The notes under the pieces are model-generated. The model was not told the DNA's origin. It saw only the letters and a list, made by a program, of their open reading frames with translations, and ran no database searches. The translations under genes and the position numbers were made by a program. From Uranotaenia lowii (taxonomy: Eukaryota > Arthropoda > Insecta > Diptera > Culicidae), in NCBI RefSeq assembly GCF_029784155.1, contig NC_073691.1, forward strand, positions 62,984,822 through 63,048,821: a stretch of DNA of 64,000 nt, in the 5' to 3' direction. This document shows positions 10,793-20,779 of the stretch, in pieces; the stretch's first letter is position 1, and every line of letters starts with the position of its first letter.

Positions 10793-11429
10793 TTGGATCT
10801 GTACTATGATGAGGTTTGATTTAAACAAATGCTTACAAAAATCTAAATTTGAATAAATTTTTACAAATTACAATTATTTTTGAAAGGTGTTAGCTAGTAT
10901 ATAAAACAGTATTTTTGGCAATTCTGCCAAATTCTGGAACAAATGTTAGCGACACCTGTTGGCGAATAGGGCGTTTTATGATGAGAAATATTTCACTATA
11001 ATCCGAACCAACACGCTTTTTTTTTAAACTCATAATTACAACATAAACAACGCACTACTGCAGTGGCTGGTCTCTACTTTGAGTTCGAAAGGACAATCGT
11101 AAAAACTAAAGTTCTGATAGGCATGCATACTCAACACTAAGTTCGGATATTCAGAATTTCGTAATGTCATGGTAAATGAATGTCTTTTGTTTAAAACAAT
11201 AGCCTGCAAAAATGGAGTCCCAAAAAGTAATTAGTATTGTAGGAAAACAGCAAGGATATCAATAAAAATTGATAAAACATATATTTAATGCTAGACCCGA
11301 ATGACCCGGGTGGTTAAAAGGTTTCAAATAAATTATGATGATAATAAGCGTGAAGTGTGAACTTAAATACTTTAAGCATAATCCACTACTGTATAACATT
11401 GAAAATAACATTTAAAACCGAAAAACAAA
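10793..11429. other. AT-rich non-coding stretch
   Basis: No ORF or repeat match seen between array A and the isolated monomer. Confidence 0.45.
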
Positions 11430-11645
11430 TTTTTTTCACCGAACACATTCGTTCGAAAATCCAGAGATAAACTCGTAGCCACTATATCAGCATTGTTGTA
11501 TTTATGAATTATGACGAACAATTTGGTATAGGTGAGACATCTTGAATTATGCTGAGTTTCGACAAATCAGGAGTTCAAATATTCTATAGAGGATTTATTT
11601 GAAAAAATCTATCGACATTTTTTTTTTCATCGAGCACATTTTTCA
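11430..11645 (-). repeat. Isolated monomer of the 188-bp satellite
   Basis: One copy of the array A monomer, including GATAAACTCGTAGCCACT, the ATCAGCATTGTTG core and the TCATCGA...ACATTT segment, separated by about 750 bp from the main array and slightly diverged (extra TTTA in the core). Confidence 0.8.
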
Positions 11646-11755
11646 TCATTCCTTGCATAACAAAATCTCATACCAAATTTCAGCTCTCAAGGTTTTCAAA
11701 CGGCTGAGTAAATCGTAGATAAATAAACATAAATAGCTTTTTATATATATATATA

Positions 11756-12822
11756 CACGCAGAGAAAACTTGGATTTTGAAACAAAACAAAACTGACTTT
11801 GATTCAAAACACTCAGTTTTTTTTAATCAAACTCCTGTTTTCTTTGAATCAATGAATTCTCGTTCTGATTCAAATGAATAATTTTTGAAAGAAAGAATTA
11901 ATTTTTTGAACCGAATAATTTTGGAATTTGATTTTAAACAAATTTTTTGATTCAAAAGACATTTTTTCAATTGCATATGTCTTTTAAAACAAAGTAAATT
12001 TTCTTTCAACCAAAGAAAAATGTTTTCAACAGAAAGGAATAATTTCTTTAAGTTAAAACTTCAAACTTAGAAGATAATTTGGATTGAGCAAGTACCGAAT
12101 TTCGAATTAAGTTTCGCCGGTCGTGTTGAAAATCAAAACTAGTGAATCAGAGATAGCTATTTAGGAGGATTCAGGATGAGGAATGCATACCATGGTAAGT
12201 GCGTGTTAATCCATTAGTCAAAAAGTGAATATTTAAGATTTTATATAAACTTTTGCATTGTTACAGGACCACGGCTGATTCCGCCCAAAATCCAGCGGTC
12301 TGATTATCTTCGGGCCGATCTTCAGCGGCAATCACCAGTTGGATGACCGGAGTTGCTTCCGGAAGTTTATTGAGCGGTCCAAGAAGAATGCCCTCAGGCC
12401 AAAATTTAGGACCGGTTAATTCCATTATAGTGAACCAGTGTTTGTGTTAAGTTTGTAATAAAAATGAATTTAAGATGTAAATTGTTTCTTTTTATTGTTC
12501 AAAATTCCTAATTGGAACTTCTGAACAACAGAAAATATTTTTTCCAATTGGAATAAAAGGAAAATATTTCAATGAGCCAATCCTTTTAAATCTAAATCTT
12601 AATTACATTGTAGCAAACGAAAACAACTTTGCATCAAATGAAACTGTTTTTTGTTTCAAAGCATTAAGATTTTGACTCAAAGATTTTTCAAAAGAAAAAT
12701 TCTTTGAAACAAAGGAAAATGTCCTTGAACCAATGGAATTTTTATTTATCCCAAAATCAAAGGAAAAAATCCTTTGTTTTTGCGGCACTTTCCTTTGAAA
12801 TAAAAAATCTTTTTTCTGCGTG
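11756..12822 (+). mobile_element. CACGCAG-TIR element with a spliced mini-ORF, copy 1
   Basis: Bounded by CACGCAGAGAAAA on the left and the inverted CTGCGTG on the right, each flanked by TA (a likely TA target duplication). Both halves are filled with short permuted motifs such as TTTGATTCAAA and TTTGAAACAAAG, giving low-complexity open frames that I do not consider genes. The centre is different: less AT-rich, with a splice donor (ATG|gtaagt), an acceptor (ttgttacag) and AATAAA at 12457-12462. A second copy, inverted and diverged, is at 54118-55205. There is no transposase. Confidence 0.8.
12176..12346 (+). CDS. Putative spliced 32-residue ORF inside the CACGCAG element
   Basis: ATG at 12176; exon 12176-12194, intron 12195-12266 (72 bp, gtaagt...ttacag), exon 12267-12346 ending TGA. 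The intron splits a Gly codon (G|GA). The homologous element at 54118-55205 keeps the same donor, acceptor, phase and reading frame with a related peptide (both contain GP-x-LIPP, and LR after a Tyr-Leu), and both are followed by AATAAA. The product is unknown and unlike anything I recognise. The unit could be a non-coding RNA or a captured gene fragment; the ORF may be incidental. Confidence 0.35.
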
Positions 12823-12994
12823 TAGATAATGATTTACTTTTCATTTCACTATGCATGCATGTATTACTGAAAATTCAGTTCTCCAAACTTTGAGTAATTA
12901 GGAATACAACATTTTGAGTAACCAGGAAACTCAGTTTCGCATTGAAACGTTTCAGCGTGTATGCTATAAAAGAAAAACCGTTGAATCAATCAAG
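12823..12994. other. Short non-coding spacer before the I-like element
   Basis: AT-rich; it ends in the left copy of the target-site duplication TTGTAAAAGT (12995-13004). Confidence 0.5.
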
Positions 12995-13176
12995 TTGTAA
13001 AAGTGGACTTGACTCAGCAATTTTGAACTGACTAGACGTGTGTTGCCAATTTTAGTAAAATTAAGCTGTGATTGTGCTATTTATTACTAAAATTAACCTA
13101 TTTTGATCCGTACTATCTACTTGTTCGTCATTAAATTATTACCGTGCCGTAAAAAATATTGTGTGTACTGAGTGGA

Positions 13177-14643
13177 ATGAGCATAAACAAAGCTGCCCCC
13201 GTGGGGGCAGCGGCTACTAAGGAAGATGATAACCTCAAACCGATGTATACTCCGGACGACCAAGAGATGGTAGATACCTTTACAAAAGAGAATGAACAAC
13301 CGAAACAAACTACTCAAGTAAGTCAAAATAAACCCGAAATAGAAAGAATGAGAAAAGTATACCAGAAATTCAGCTACTGTGATACTGATAGCAGACCATA
13401 CAGAGTCATCATAGAAAACACAGATCTAGAGAGGAGGAAATATATTAATAGGCTACAAATAGGAATAGTTCTGAACCAAATAGGCTTTGACAAGTGTATT
13501 GACGATATTAAGAAGACCGGACGTAATAAAGCTACCGTTTATGTTGGAAACATAAGGGATGCCAATAGACTAGCTGATTGTCAGAGCCTAAACTTAAAAG
13601 GATACAAAGCATACATACCCAAAAAATTCGTAACTGTTACGGGAGTTCTGTCTGATATTCCAACGGAATTGGATGTCAATGAAATAATTGAGAATGTGAT
13701 ATGTGATGTCAAAGTGGAATCAGTGTTTAGAATGACAAGAAAATACAACGATGAAAGGATCCCCACCAACAGAGTAGGTATTGTCTTCAGAAGTAATGTG
13801 TTGCCAAGGTTTGTAAGAATGTTTTCTGTAATAAATCGAGTCGAACCGTTTATACCACGTCCTGTAATATGTTTTAAATGTCTTAGGTACAATCATCTGT
13901 CTAAAAACTGTAAGAGTTCCGTACTAAGATGCAAAAACTGCACTGATGAAACAACAGAAGATCACGAGCCTTGCTCAAAAAAGCCTTACTGCTTACACTG
14001 CAAACAAGAGGGTCACATCACCACAGATAGGAACTGCCCCCGGAGGAAGATAGAATCGGATACACAGGCAGTGATGGCAAAGAAAAATATTACGTATCAA
14101 GAGGCGAAAGAATACTTCAATATTCCAATGATCAACCAATTCGACGTACTAGCAAACACAGAAGATTACCCAGCTCTACCGGAAACCTTTGCTCAGGTAT
14201 TAATAAATGGAAATCAGGGCCGATCAAATGGAAAAATAAATGCACCAACCATAATGTCAAAATCCAGTTTACAAAAACCCAATAAAATATTTACAAATAA
14301 TAGAAAAATAAAAACAAAAGAAATAGAAGAAGAAGCAGGAGTAGCTAGTTTATTAGGGATGTCCAGAAGAGATTTTTTGAAAAAAAGGAGGCTTGAGGAA
14401 GAAGAAGGAGAACAAGATAGCAAAAGGCTTATAAACAATCATCGCACTTCGGAGGCAGACAGGTTTAGACAAGAATTAAAAACACAAACTGCCACAAAAC
14501 AAAACTACGATGTAATGATTGCAGGTATAATACAAAATATTGCCAAAATCCTACAAAATCATGGTATAACAGGAGAAGAAATCACAGCCAGCATTGTTGG
14601 GGAGCTGAAAAACATTGCTGACAGCCATAGTGATGGCAAATAA
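13177..14643 (+). CDS. ORF1 (gag-like nucleic-acid-binding protein) of the I-like element
   Basis: I take the ATG at 13177, giving 488 residues. The middle region resembles the RNA-recognition part of insect non-LTR ORF1 proteins (a segment around VTGVLSDIPTELD, then IPTNRVGIVF). It is followed by three zinc knuckles: CFKCLRYNHLSKNC, CKNCTDETTEDHEPC and CLHCKQEGHITTDRNC. The C-terminus is charged and Lys/Glu rich. The known role of such proteins is binding element RNA and assisting its return to the nucleus. It ends 11 bp before ORF2, so ORF2 is probably reached by reinitiation. Confidence 0.88.
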   Translation: MSINKAAPVGAAATKEDDNLKPMYTPDDQEMVDTFTKENEQPKQTTQVSQNKPEIERMRKVYQKFSYCDTDSRPYRVIIENTDLERRKYINRLQIGIVLNQIGFDKCIDDIKKTGRNKATVYVGNIRDANRLADCQSLNLKGYKAYIPKKFVTVTGVLSDIPTELDVNEIIENVICDVKVESVFRMTRKYNDERIPTNRVGIVFRSNVLPRFVRMFSVINRVEPFIPRPVICFKCLRYNHLSKNCKSSVLRCKNCTDETTEDHEPCSKKPYCLHCKQEGHITTDRNCPRRKIESDTQAVMAKKNITYQEAKEYFNIPMINQFDVLANTEDYPALPETFAQVLINGNQGRSNGKINAPTIMSKSSLQKPNKIFTNNRKIKTKEIEEEAGVASLLGMSRRDFLKKRRLEEEEGEQDSKRLINNHRTSEADRFRQELKTQTATKQNYDVMIAGIIQNIAKILQNHGITGEEITASIVGELKNIADSHSDGK

Positions 14644-14654
14644 CAGAAACAAAC

Positions 14655-17600
14655 ATGGATAAGAAATTTAAAATACTACAAACAAACATACAAAGTTTAG
14701 CAAAAAACAAAAACGAACTTATACATGAAATAAATACAAATAAATTTGAAGCCGTACTACTAACAGAGATTTGGGTAGATCCAAACCATCTCACAACAAA
14801 ACGCTACAACATCTCAGGATACCATAGCATACTAGCTCCACGTGAAGATGCTTATGGAGGAGTTGGATTTTATATATGTGACCAATTACATTTTACTAGA
14901 ATTAAATTGACGACAACAGAAAAGTTTGAAACATTAGGAATAAGATTGACTAAATTAGACTTTGTGTTAGTAGTTGTCTATGTCAATCCCCGTATTAATG
15001 TCCAAGAACTCAAAACTGCCATGTCAATTTTACTACAAGAACTAAATAACTATAATAAAGTGATCATAGGTGGAGATTTTAATAGTCATCATGAGATATG
15101 GGGCTGTGAAACAACTCAAGGAAAGGGTAGAGTAGTACATGAAGCCATAGTCGACTCAAACCTTGTATTACTGAATACAGGTGATAAAACCTACATACCT
15201 GGAATACTTAATCAAAATTTTAGTGCAATTGATCTTTCGTTATGTTCAGCAAATCTACACAATTTCACTAAATGGTCTACTAAACCTAAATCCTTTGGAG
15301 GAAGTGGACACCTTTTTATAGAAATATCGGTTGAACTACAGTGGAGTAAAAGAGCTAATACGTACTATGACAGAAAAGCAATTGGAGAGCAAATCGCCCA
15401 AATTCAACATTGGGAATTTGAAAATCTCCAGGAACTTTCGACTAAAGCTAGAACAATTATCAAAAACAACAAAAAATCAAGTAATCATATTGCAAAATAT
15501 TATTGGAGTGATGAATTATCCACTCTTTATGAAGAAAAACAGAGAGCACTTCAAAAATACCATGCTTGTTGTAATAGTACAAATTTAATCGAATGGAAAA
15601 AAACAACAGCTAAATTCCAAAAAGCAAAACTTCATCATATACGAGAAAAATTAAAGGAACTGTCAGCTTCAATAGACCCTATGAACATGAAGCAAAACTG
15701 GAAACTGGTGAGAGGTTTAAAAGGATCCCCAACAATAAATACAAAAAACAATTGCATAAAAGAACATAAACAGTTAGCTAACGAGTTTTTAATAATGAAT
15801 TTTGGAGAAAGTAGAAGAGAAAACATTATACAACCGCAAGAAGAACCCCGAAATAACATTATAGACTTAGCCAAATGGAAATCTATAATAAACAAAAAAC
15901 CAAAAAGATCCTCTCCAGGAACAGACCATCTAACATACGACATGCTAAGAGTGTTAGATTGGAAAACTTCGACAAAAATAGTGGAATGTCTAAATGAGAT
16001 GTGGAGAAAGGGAAGTTTACAAGATCACCTAAAGGAAATTAAGATAATACCTATTCTGAAACCAGACAAACCACCAAACGAGGTAACTTCTTTTAGACCA
16101 ATTGCGTTACTCTCTACCCTAACAAAAACACTAAACACAGCGGTACTAGAAGATATAAATAAAACTCTATACTCAAGAAACATTCTTCCTGTAACATCAT
16201 TTGGTTTTAGAAAAAACATGTCTACAGAAAACTGCGTAACATACGCCACTAATTTTATAATGGAGAGCAAAAGACAGGGAATGACAGTAATTGGAGTATT
16301 TTTTGACTTCAAAAATGCTTTCAATTCCATCAATGTCAGCCAACTGAGAAACATAATGATGACAAACAACTTTAGTCCTGATAGCGTAACCTGGATATAT
16401 AATTTTCTAGTGAATAGAAAAACTATCATCCAGACAGAAGAAGGACTAGTGGAACATGTGGTTTCTAGTGGACTTCCGCAGGGAGATGTTCTATCCCCAA
16501 CCCTTTTCAACATTTATACCTCAAGCCTTCATGAAACAAATCTCGACCCTAACGAAACTACCCTCCAGTTTGCAGATGATTTCCTCAAATTGGTTAGATC
16601 AAAAAACGAAAGTCAAGCAATAATAAAAATGCAAGACAAAATAGAAGTATTTGTAAGAAAAGCCTCAAGACTAGGACTCGTTATAAACTGCGTAAAAACT
16701 AAAGCTATGATATTTAAAAACAGTGCAAAAGTTCTAAATCTTAAAATAAACGGAGAAACATTAGAGACAGTTAGAAATTATAAGTACCTGGGCATAACAC
16801 TAGACCAAACACTAAGATATGGCATACACATAAAAACAATGATTAATAAAATACATGACAGACAGAAAATGCTCAAAGTAATCGGAAGCATAAAAAGTGG
16901 AGCAAACCCTAAAGTTATGATGCTATTCTATAAAGCTCTGTATGGAGGATATCTAAATTATGGTTCAATATTCTACGGAGGAGCAAGCAAGACAAATATA
17001 GAAAAATTGGAAGTGACAAATAGACAATGTCTTAGAATAGCTACAGGTTGTTCTAAATCGACACCCATAAATACGCTGGCAGCAATAGCAGGAGAAGGTC
17101 CCCTATACCTGAAGAGGATTTATTTAGCGAAAAAACGAATTTTACAACACATTTTCCGAAACGATCTGATCGCTCAACAACTACAAAGTCTAGACCAACA
17201 CAGTACAAATTCCAAAAAACAAAACACTTTTTTGGAACAAATTTACCTAGAATATAAAAACGACTTTCAACAACTATACTTAAAACAAACAACGAGCAAT
17301 GAAATAAACAACGTTTTAGTCTTGGACCAAATCCCACAAACACAAATAAGGAAAAAACAACAATCGGCAGAAACAATGAGAAAAGAAGTAATACACATGT
17401 TAAACACACAATACCCTACATACATACAAATTTATACAGATGCATCAAAACACGGTAATAAATGCGGAATAGGCATCTTCGAAGACGAAAACAACAGAAG
17501 AACAAGTATGCAACTGGACAACGAAGTTTCCATAACCACAGCTGAATTGATAGCCATAAAAACAGCACTTGAAAACATCAACTCAGAAACAACAAACAGA

Positions 17601-18260
17601 ACAGTTATTCTCACAGATTCGCAAGCATCTTGCGCAATAATAAAGCAACAATTGGATACGAATGAGTTTGACGAACTGACCTTCAAAATTGTTAAACAAG
17701 CAGAATCGAAAAAGTGCACTATACAATGGATACCTGCTCACATACAAATACAAGGAAACGAAAAAGCTGACATAGCAGCCAAAGAAGGATTAACAAGTCC
17801 ATGTATCTTAGTTAACAAATTACGATTCAGTGACAAGACACTGAAAGCGAAAAATGAATGGATCAATTCAATCGATAGATGGTACAAAAATTATGTCAAC
17901 GAAAATCAAAAAGGATCAAAATTCTACAGATTCCAATCATCCTTTAACCAAAGACCTTGGTACTGGAATAGCAAACTAAAAAACACTCAAATTCGAACCA
18001 TGAATCGAATATTGAGTGGTCATGATTACTCCCCCTACTGGCTCGGAATAATGAGAGTTCGCGATACAACTTATTGTGATCTTTGTGAACAGCCATTCAC
18101 AACCGAACATATCATTCTAGATTGTATAAAATTTAACCATCTCCGCAACTACTATGATTGGGATAGATTTTCCAATCTTCTCGAACTATTTCGAGATTTC
18201 GATGAAAACCGTATGAAAGAGGTACTATCTTTCCTGGATAAAACGAAACTCAAAATTTAA
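14655..18260 (+). CDS. ORF2: endonuclease / reverse transcriptase / RNase H polyprotein
   Basis: 1201 residues from the ATG at 14655. The N-terminal endonuclease shows LQTNIQSL (Asn), LLTEIWV (Glu) and GGDFNSHHEIWG. Its last motif reads S-G-H at residues 217-219, where the family normally has Ser-Asp-His. The reverse transcriptase shows FRPIALLST, GVFFDFKNAFNS, SGLPQGDVLSPTLFN and the catalytic FADD at about 639-642. RNase H begins near residue 926 with IYTDAS (Asp about 929), then TTAELIAIKTAL, LTDSQAS and IPAHIQIQGNEKAD. A CDLC...H...C motif lies near the C-terminus. The protein makes the target nick, copies the RNA and removes it. The missing Asp could impair nicking or be a family variant. 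Confidence 0.92.
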   Translation: MDKKFKILQTNIQSLAKNKNELIHEINTNKFEAVLLTEIWVDPNHLTTKRYNISGYHSILAPREDAYGGVGFYICDQLHFTRIKLTTTEKFETLGIRLTKLDFVLVVVYVNPRINVQELKTAMSILLQELNNYNKVIIGGDFNSHHEIWGCETTQGKGRVVHEAIVDSNLVLLNTGDKTYIPGILNQNFSAIDLSLCSANLHNFTKWSTKPKSFGGSGHLFIEISVELQWSKRANTYYDRKAIGEQIAQIQHWEFENLQELSTKARTIIKNNKKSSNHIAKYYWSDELSTLYEEKQRALQKYHACCNSTNLIEWKKTTAKFQKAKLHHIREKLKELSASIDPMNMKQNWKLVRGLKGSPTINTKNNCIKEHKQLANEFLIMNFGESRRENIIQPQEEPRNNIIDLAKWKSIINKKPKRSSPGTDHLTYDMLRVLDWKTSTKIVECLNEMWRKGSLQDHLKEIKIIPILKPDKPPNEVTSFRPIALLSTLTKTLNTAVLEDINKTLYSRNILPVTSFGFRKNMSTENCVTYATNFIMESKRQGMTVIGVFFDFKNAFNSINVSQLRNIMMTNNFSPDSVTWIYNFLVNRKTIIQTEEGLVEHVVSSGLPQGDVLSPTLFNIYTSSLHETNLDPNETTLQFADDFLKLVRSKNESQAIIKMQDKIEVFVRKASRLGLVINCVKTKAMIFKNSAKVLNLKINGETLETVRNYKYLGITLDQTLRYGIHIKTMINKIHDRQKMLKVIGSIKSGANPKVMMLFYKALYGGYLNYGSIFYGGASKTNIEKLEVTNRQCLRIATGCSKSTPINTLAAIAGEGPLYLKRIYLAKKRILQHIFRNDLIAQQLQSLDQHSTNSKKQNTFLEQIYLEYKNDFQQLYLKQTTSNEINNVLVLDQIPQTQIRKKQQSAETMRKEVIHMLNTQYPTYIQIYTDASKHGNKCGIGIFEDENNRRTSMQLDNEVSITTAELIAIKTALENINSETTNRTVILTDSQASCAIIKQQLDTNEFDELTFKIVKQAESKKCTIQWIPAHIQIQGNEKADIAAKEGLTSPCILVNKLRFSDKTLKAKNEWINSIDRWYKNYVNENQKGSKFYRFQSSFNQRPWYWNSKLKNTQIRTMNRILSGHDYSPYWLGIMRVRDTTYCDLCEQPFTTEHIILDCIKFNHLRNYYDWDRFSNLLELFRDFDENRMKEVLSFLDKTKLKI

Positions 18261-18386
18261 AAACAATTGGCAACACTTCAATAACGTTAAAGTTTAGTCA
18301 AGTCAAGTAGTGGTGTTATAGAGTAGCATTCTCTGGCCAAAACATTAAAACGAAGAAGAAGAAGAAGAAGAAGAAGTTGTAAAAGT

Positions 18387-19426
18387 TGCGTGGTGTGGAC
18401 GCGTTGCCAACAGCTCCAACAGCTTGAGAAGGAATTTCACCAAAATTTTTAAAGGTAAGTTTTAATAGTTGACAGTACCCGCATACTAAAAAACTATATC
18501 TCAAACAGTATTTACGATACATCAACGGCTTCACAAAAAGTGACTGCCTTAGTAAACGTAGCTATTATATTAAACCTTAGATCGACAACGATAAAAACGA
18601 AACATGAACGTTCATGTGGAAAAGTGATGGTATCTGGTACGGTGGATAAATAATATGAACGATTTACTTCAATTTCTCTATAATGTAAAATTGATCTCGA
18701 ACCGTTACCCATAGCGTCCATGACTTACGTCAAAAATTGGCCGAAACGCGGATCAGAGCTGCCAGGTGATTTTGCCCCAAATCAGCATTAGCAACATTAT
18801 CAGGACGGTCCAATGAATCCAAATTTCAAGTTTTAGCTTAGCTTACTCAACGTCCTATGAATTTAGTTTAACTAAAGAGACTGTAGTAAACAAAGAGGCG
18901 CCATCGTTTAACATTTATTAATAAATTATATAGAGATGTTAAGCGGTCTTTTAAACACCTACAAACTTAAGTAAAAAAACAAAATTTCTTCTAATGTAAA
19001 ATATATTTTGATAACTACCTCTCATTAAAATAAGTTTTTGCGTGAAGGGACCAAGCTACTTTTGAAATGTATGAAAAAATTTCAGAAAAAAGGCAAAGTT
19101 CATGTTTGCTTGTTTGTTTTTATTTCATAAATTTATCATGAAATTATTTGATATCATAAAATGCAAGTTTGAGTATGATATTAATAAATTGTAAATATAT
19201 TTTATTTTATATTCAAAAGAGATAGATCTAATTAAATATGTAAACATGAATCATATGTAAGAACATGATCCCAATATCATCCCAATTATATTTTAATGGT
19301 TCTGAATAAGATATTACTGTCACGGAAATTAGCGAACATTTTAAAACACTTTGTTCTGAAAGAATCGATTTTCTTGGCACCACTGTTCACAGACGAAAAG
19401 TTTACACTTGGAAATTCGGAATCGCG
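18387..19426. other. Non-coding stretch downstream of the I-like element
   Basis: A possible splice donor (AAAG|gtaagt near 18452) ends a short less-AT-rich segment (18390-18450), which may be an untranslated exon. The rest is AT-rich, without repeats that I can match. Confidence 0.4.
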
Positions 19427-19893
19427 ATGCCTTCCAGCCGTCCGGCTTCGCGCGATTTCATAAATTTTTCCCCAAAAGTATGGTGTAAAATCTGTAAACC
19501 GGGAAACATAAATCGCAAAACATCAGGTGAGTTGTATAAATTGTATAAGTTGTTCAGTTGTTTCACCGTATCTCGCGTATTTCATTTCCAGAAACCCGTC
19601 GACTACACATCGAGGAAATGCCGGCTGAAAACTTGCCCCGCTGTGGGAAAATTTTTCATTCCAGCAACGAAATCAATCTATTGCGTCCGGCCGGTTCAGC
19701 CCGACTGGTGGTGTTTAAAACTCCTTCGACCAGCCCCGTTGGCCTTTCACAGCTCGCATGCAGAATATTCCAAAAGAAAAGGAGCTTTGCAATGAAACCA
19801 GTCGGATCTCAACCAGCATCGCATTTCTCGCACCGGGAGTGTATCAAAATGGCCCTACATTCCCAAGCAACCAAAAGTCGCGTTCTTACTTAA
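19427..19893 (+). pseudogene. Candidate two-exon gene ending inside a transposon
   Basis: ATG at 19427; exon 19427-19526, a consensus donor (CAG|gtgagt), intron of 65 bp and an acceptor (atttccag) at 19590-19591; exon 2 starts at 19592. The frame (G|AA split codon) stays open to 19893, but from 19862 it lies within the TIR element that begins CCCAAGCAACC. The last about ten codons are thus transposon sequence. The protein is basic, with CKIC near residue 22 and CGKIF after the junction, but no recognised domain. It may be a real gene truncated by the insertion, or a chance frame. The exons are clearly less AT-rich than their surroundings. Confidence 0.4.
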
Positions 19894-20269
19894 AGATGAA
19901 ACTCCGAAGTTCACATTTGGCTGAAAAAATGTTTTAAGGGAGCTTTAGGTGACTTAAGTCACGTAAAAGTTACTCAGGAACTTCCATCGCCTTTTAAAAG
20001 GTTAAAATAACGATAACGGAACTTCTAAGCGCCTTTAATGCAACTTCTTTTGAGAAGGTCGGTTGCGTTCGCTAAGCACTTTCTAAGATACTTCTAGGTG
20101 TTGGAAGGAACTTATTTGGGAATTCTATAACACTTCTAGGTGTTTTAAGGAATTTATTTGGGAATCCTAAGCGACATGTCAAATATGTCTGTCAATTTTA
20201 TGTCATGGTATTTGTTTTGTTTTTATCAGTACTTATATTTACAATCGAATTCAATGCAAAATAAAAAAA

Positions 20270-20433
20270 ATGTCTAAGGTAAAAGCAAACATGTAAAAGA
20301 ATTTTGCGGATTTTTAACAGTTTTTATATTTCAGAGCCTTCCGTCATCCACCACTGCGATTAAGGAGCATGCTACCGGCGATTTAGAAATGCATTTTGGC
20401 ACAGCTCAAGAAAACCCTTGGGAAACCAAATAG
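20270..20433 (+). CDS. Putative spliced 35-residue ORF in the CCCAAGCAACC element
   Basis: ATG at 20270 followed by TCT AAG and a splice donor (AAG|gtaaaa at 20279). The acceptor (atatttcag) ends at 20334, and exon 20335-20433 is open to TAG. The exon is noticeably GC-richer than the rest of the element. The second copy of the element (26457-33207) lacks this segment but keeps the later AATAAA. The function is unknown, and a non-coding or chance origin is quite possible. Confidence 0.3.
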
Positions 20434-20725
20434 CCATGAATTCCTCTCATTTCGTAAAACTTAGGATTTGTGCTGGAGGACTAGGCCGCGGCCGTAGGTA
20501 ATAGTGTGTGAAATAATTTCTAAAGAGTGATTTATTTGAATAAATTTTTAAATGAAATATTTGTAATAACATATTTATTTGGTGAACTGAAAGTCCTTGA
20601 AAAAAGAAATGTTTCTACTCTCAACCAAACCAATCGATCATCGCTCATACGCAGGTTCAAATAAAATTAGCTCAAACACTGGTTCAAATACTAATTTTTA
20701 CAGTGGCAATCAGCTATTGCAGGAT

Positions 20726-20779
20726 TGGTCGAGAGGCTGGTGAGTTTCATTGCAACATAGAGAGCAGCGGTTCAATTCT
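20726..20779 (+). promoter_or_regulatory. tRNA-like A and B boxes (possible Pol III promoter)
   Basis: TGGTCGAGAGG (20726-20736) resembles an A box and GGTTCAATTCT (20769-20779) a B box, 33 bp apart, as in tRNA genes and tRNA-derived SINEs. The same pair is conserved in the second copy at 33144-33197. I cannot fold a full cloverleaf around them. Confidence 0.45.

Larger units (their letters stand above)
13005..18376 (+). mobile_element. Full-length I-like non-LTR retrotransposon
   Basis: Bounded by an exact 10-bp target-site duplication, TTGTAAAAGT at 12995-13004 and 18377-18386. The element is 5372 bp: a short leader, ORF1 (13177-14643), an 11-bp gap, ORF2 (14655-18260), a short 3' UTR and a 3' tail of (GAA)n at about 18352-18376. 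Both ORFs are uninterrupted. ORF2 carries an AP-type endonuclease, reverse transcriptase, RNase H and a C-terminal Cys/His motif. RNase H points to the I/LOA group rather than jockey. The intact ORFs and exact TSD suggest a recent insertion. Confidence 0.9.

Noticed and set aside
11827..12788. Minus-strand ORFs in the CACGCAG element arms, and their partners at 54092-54451
   Set aside because: Translations of TTTGAATCAAAG-type low-complexity arms; composition only.
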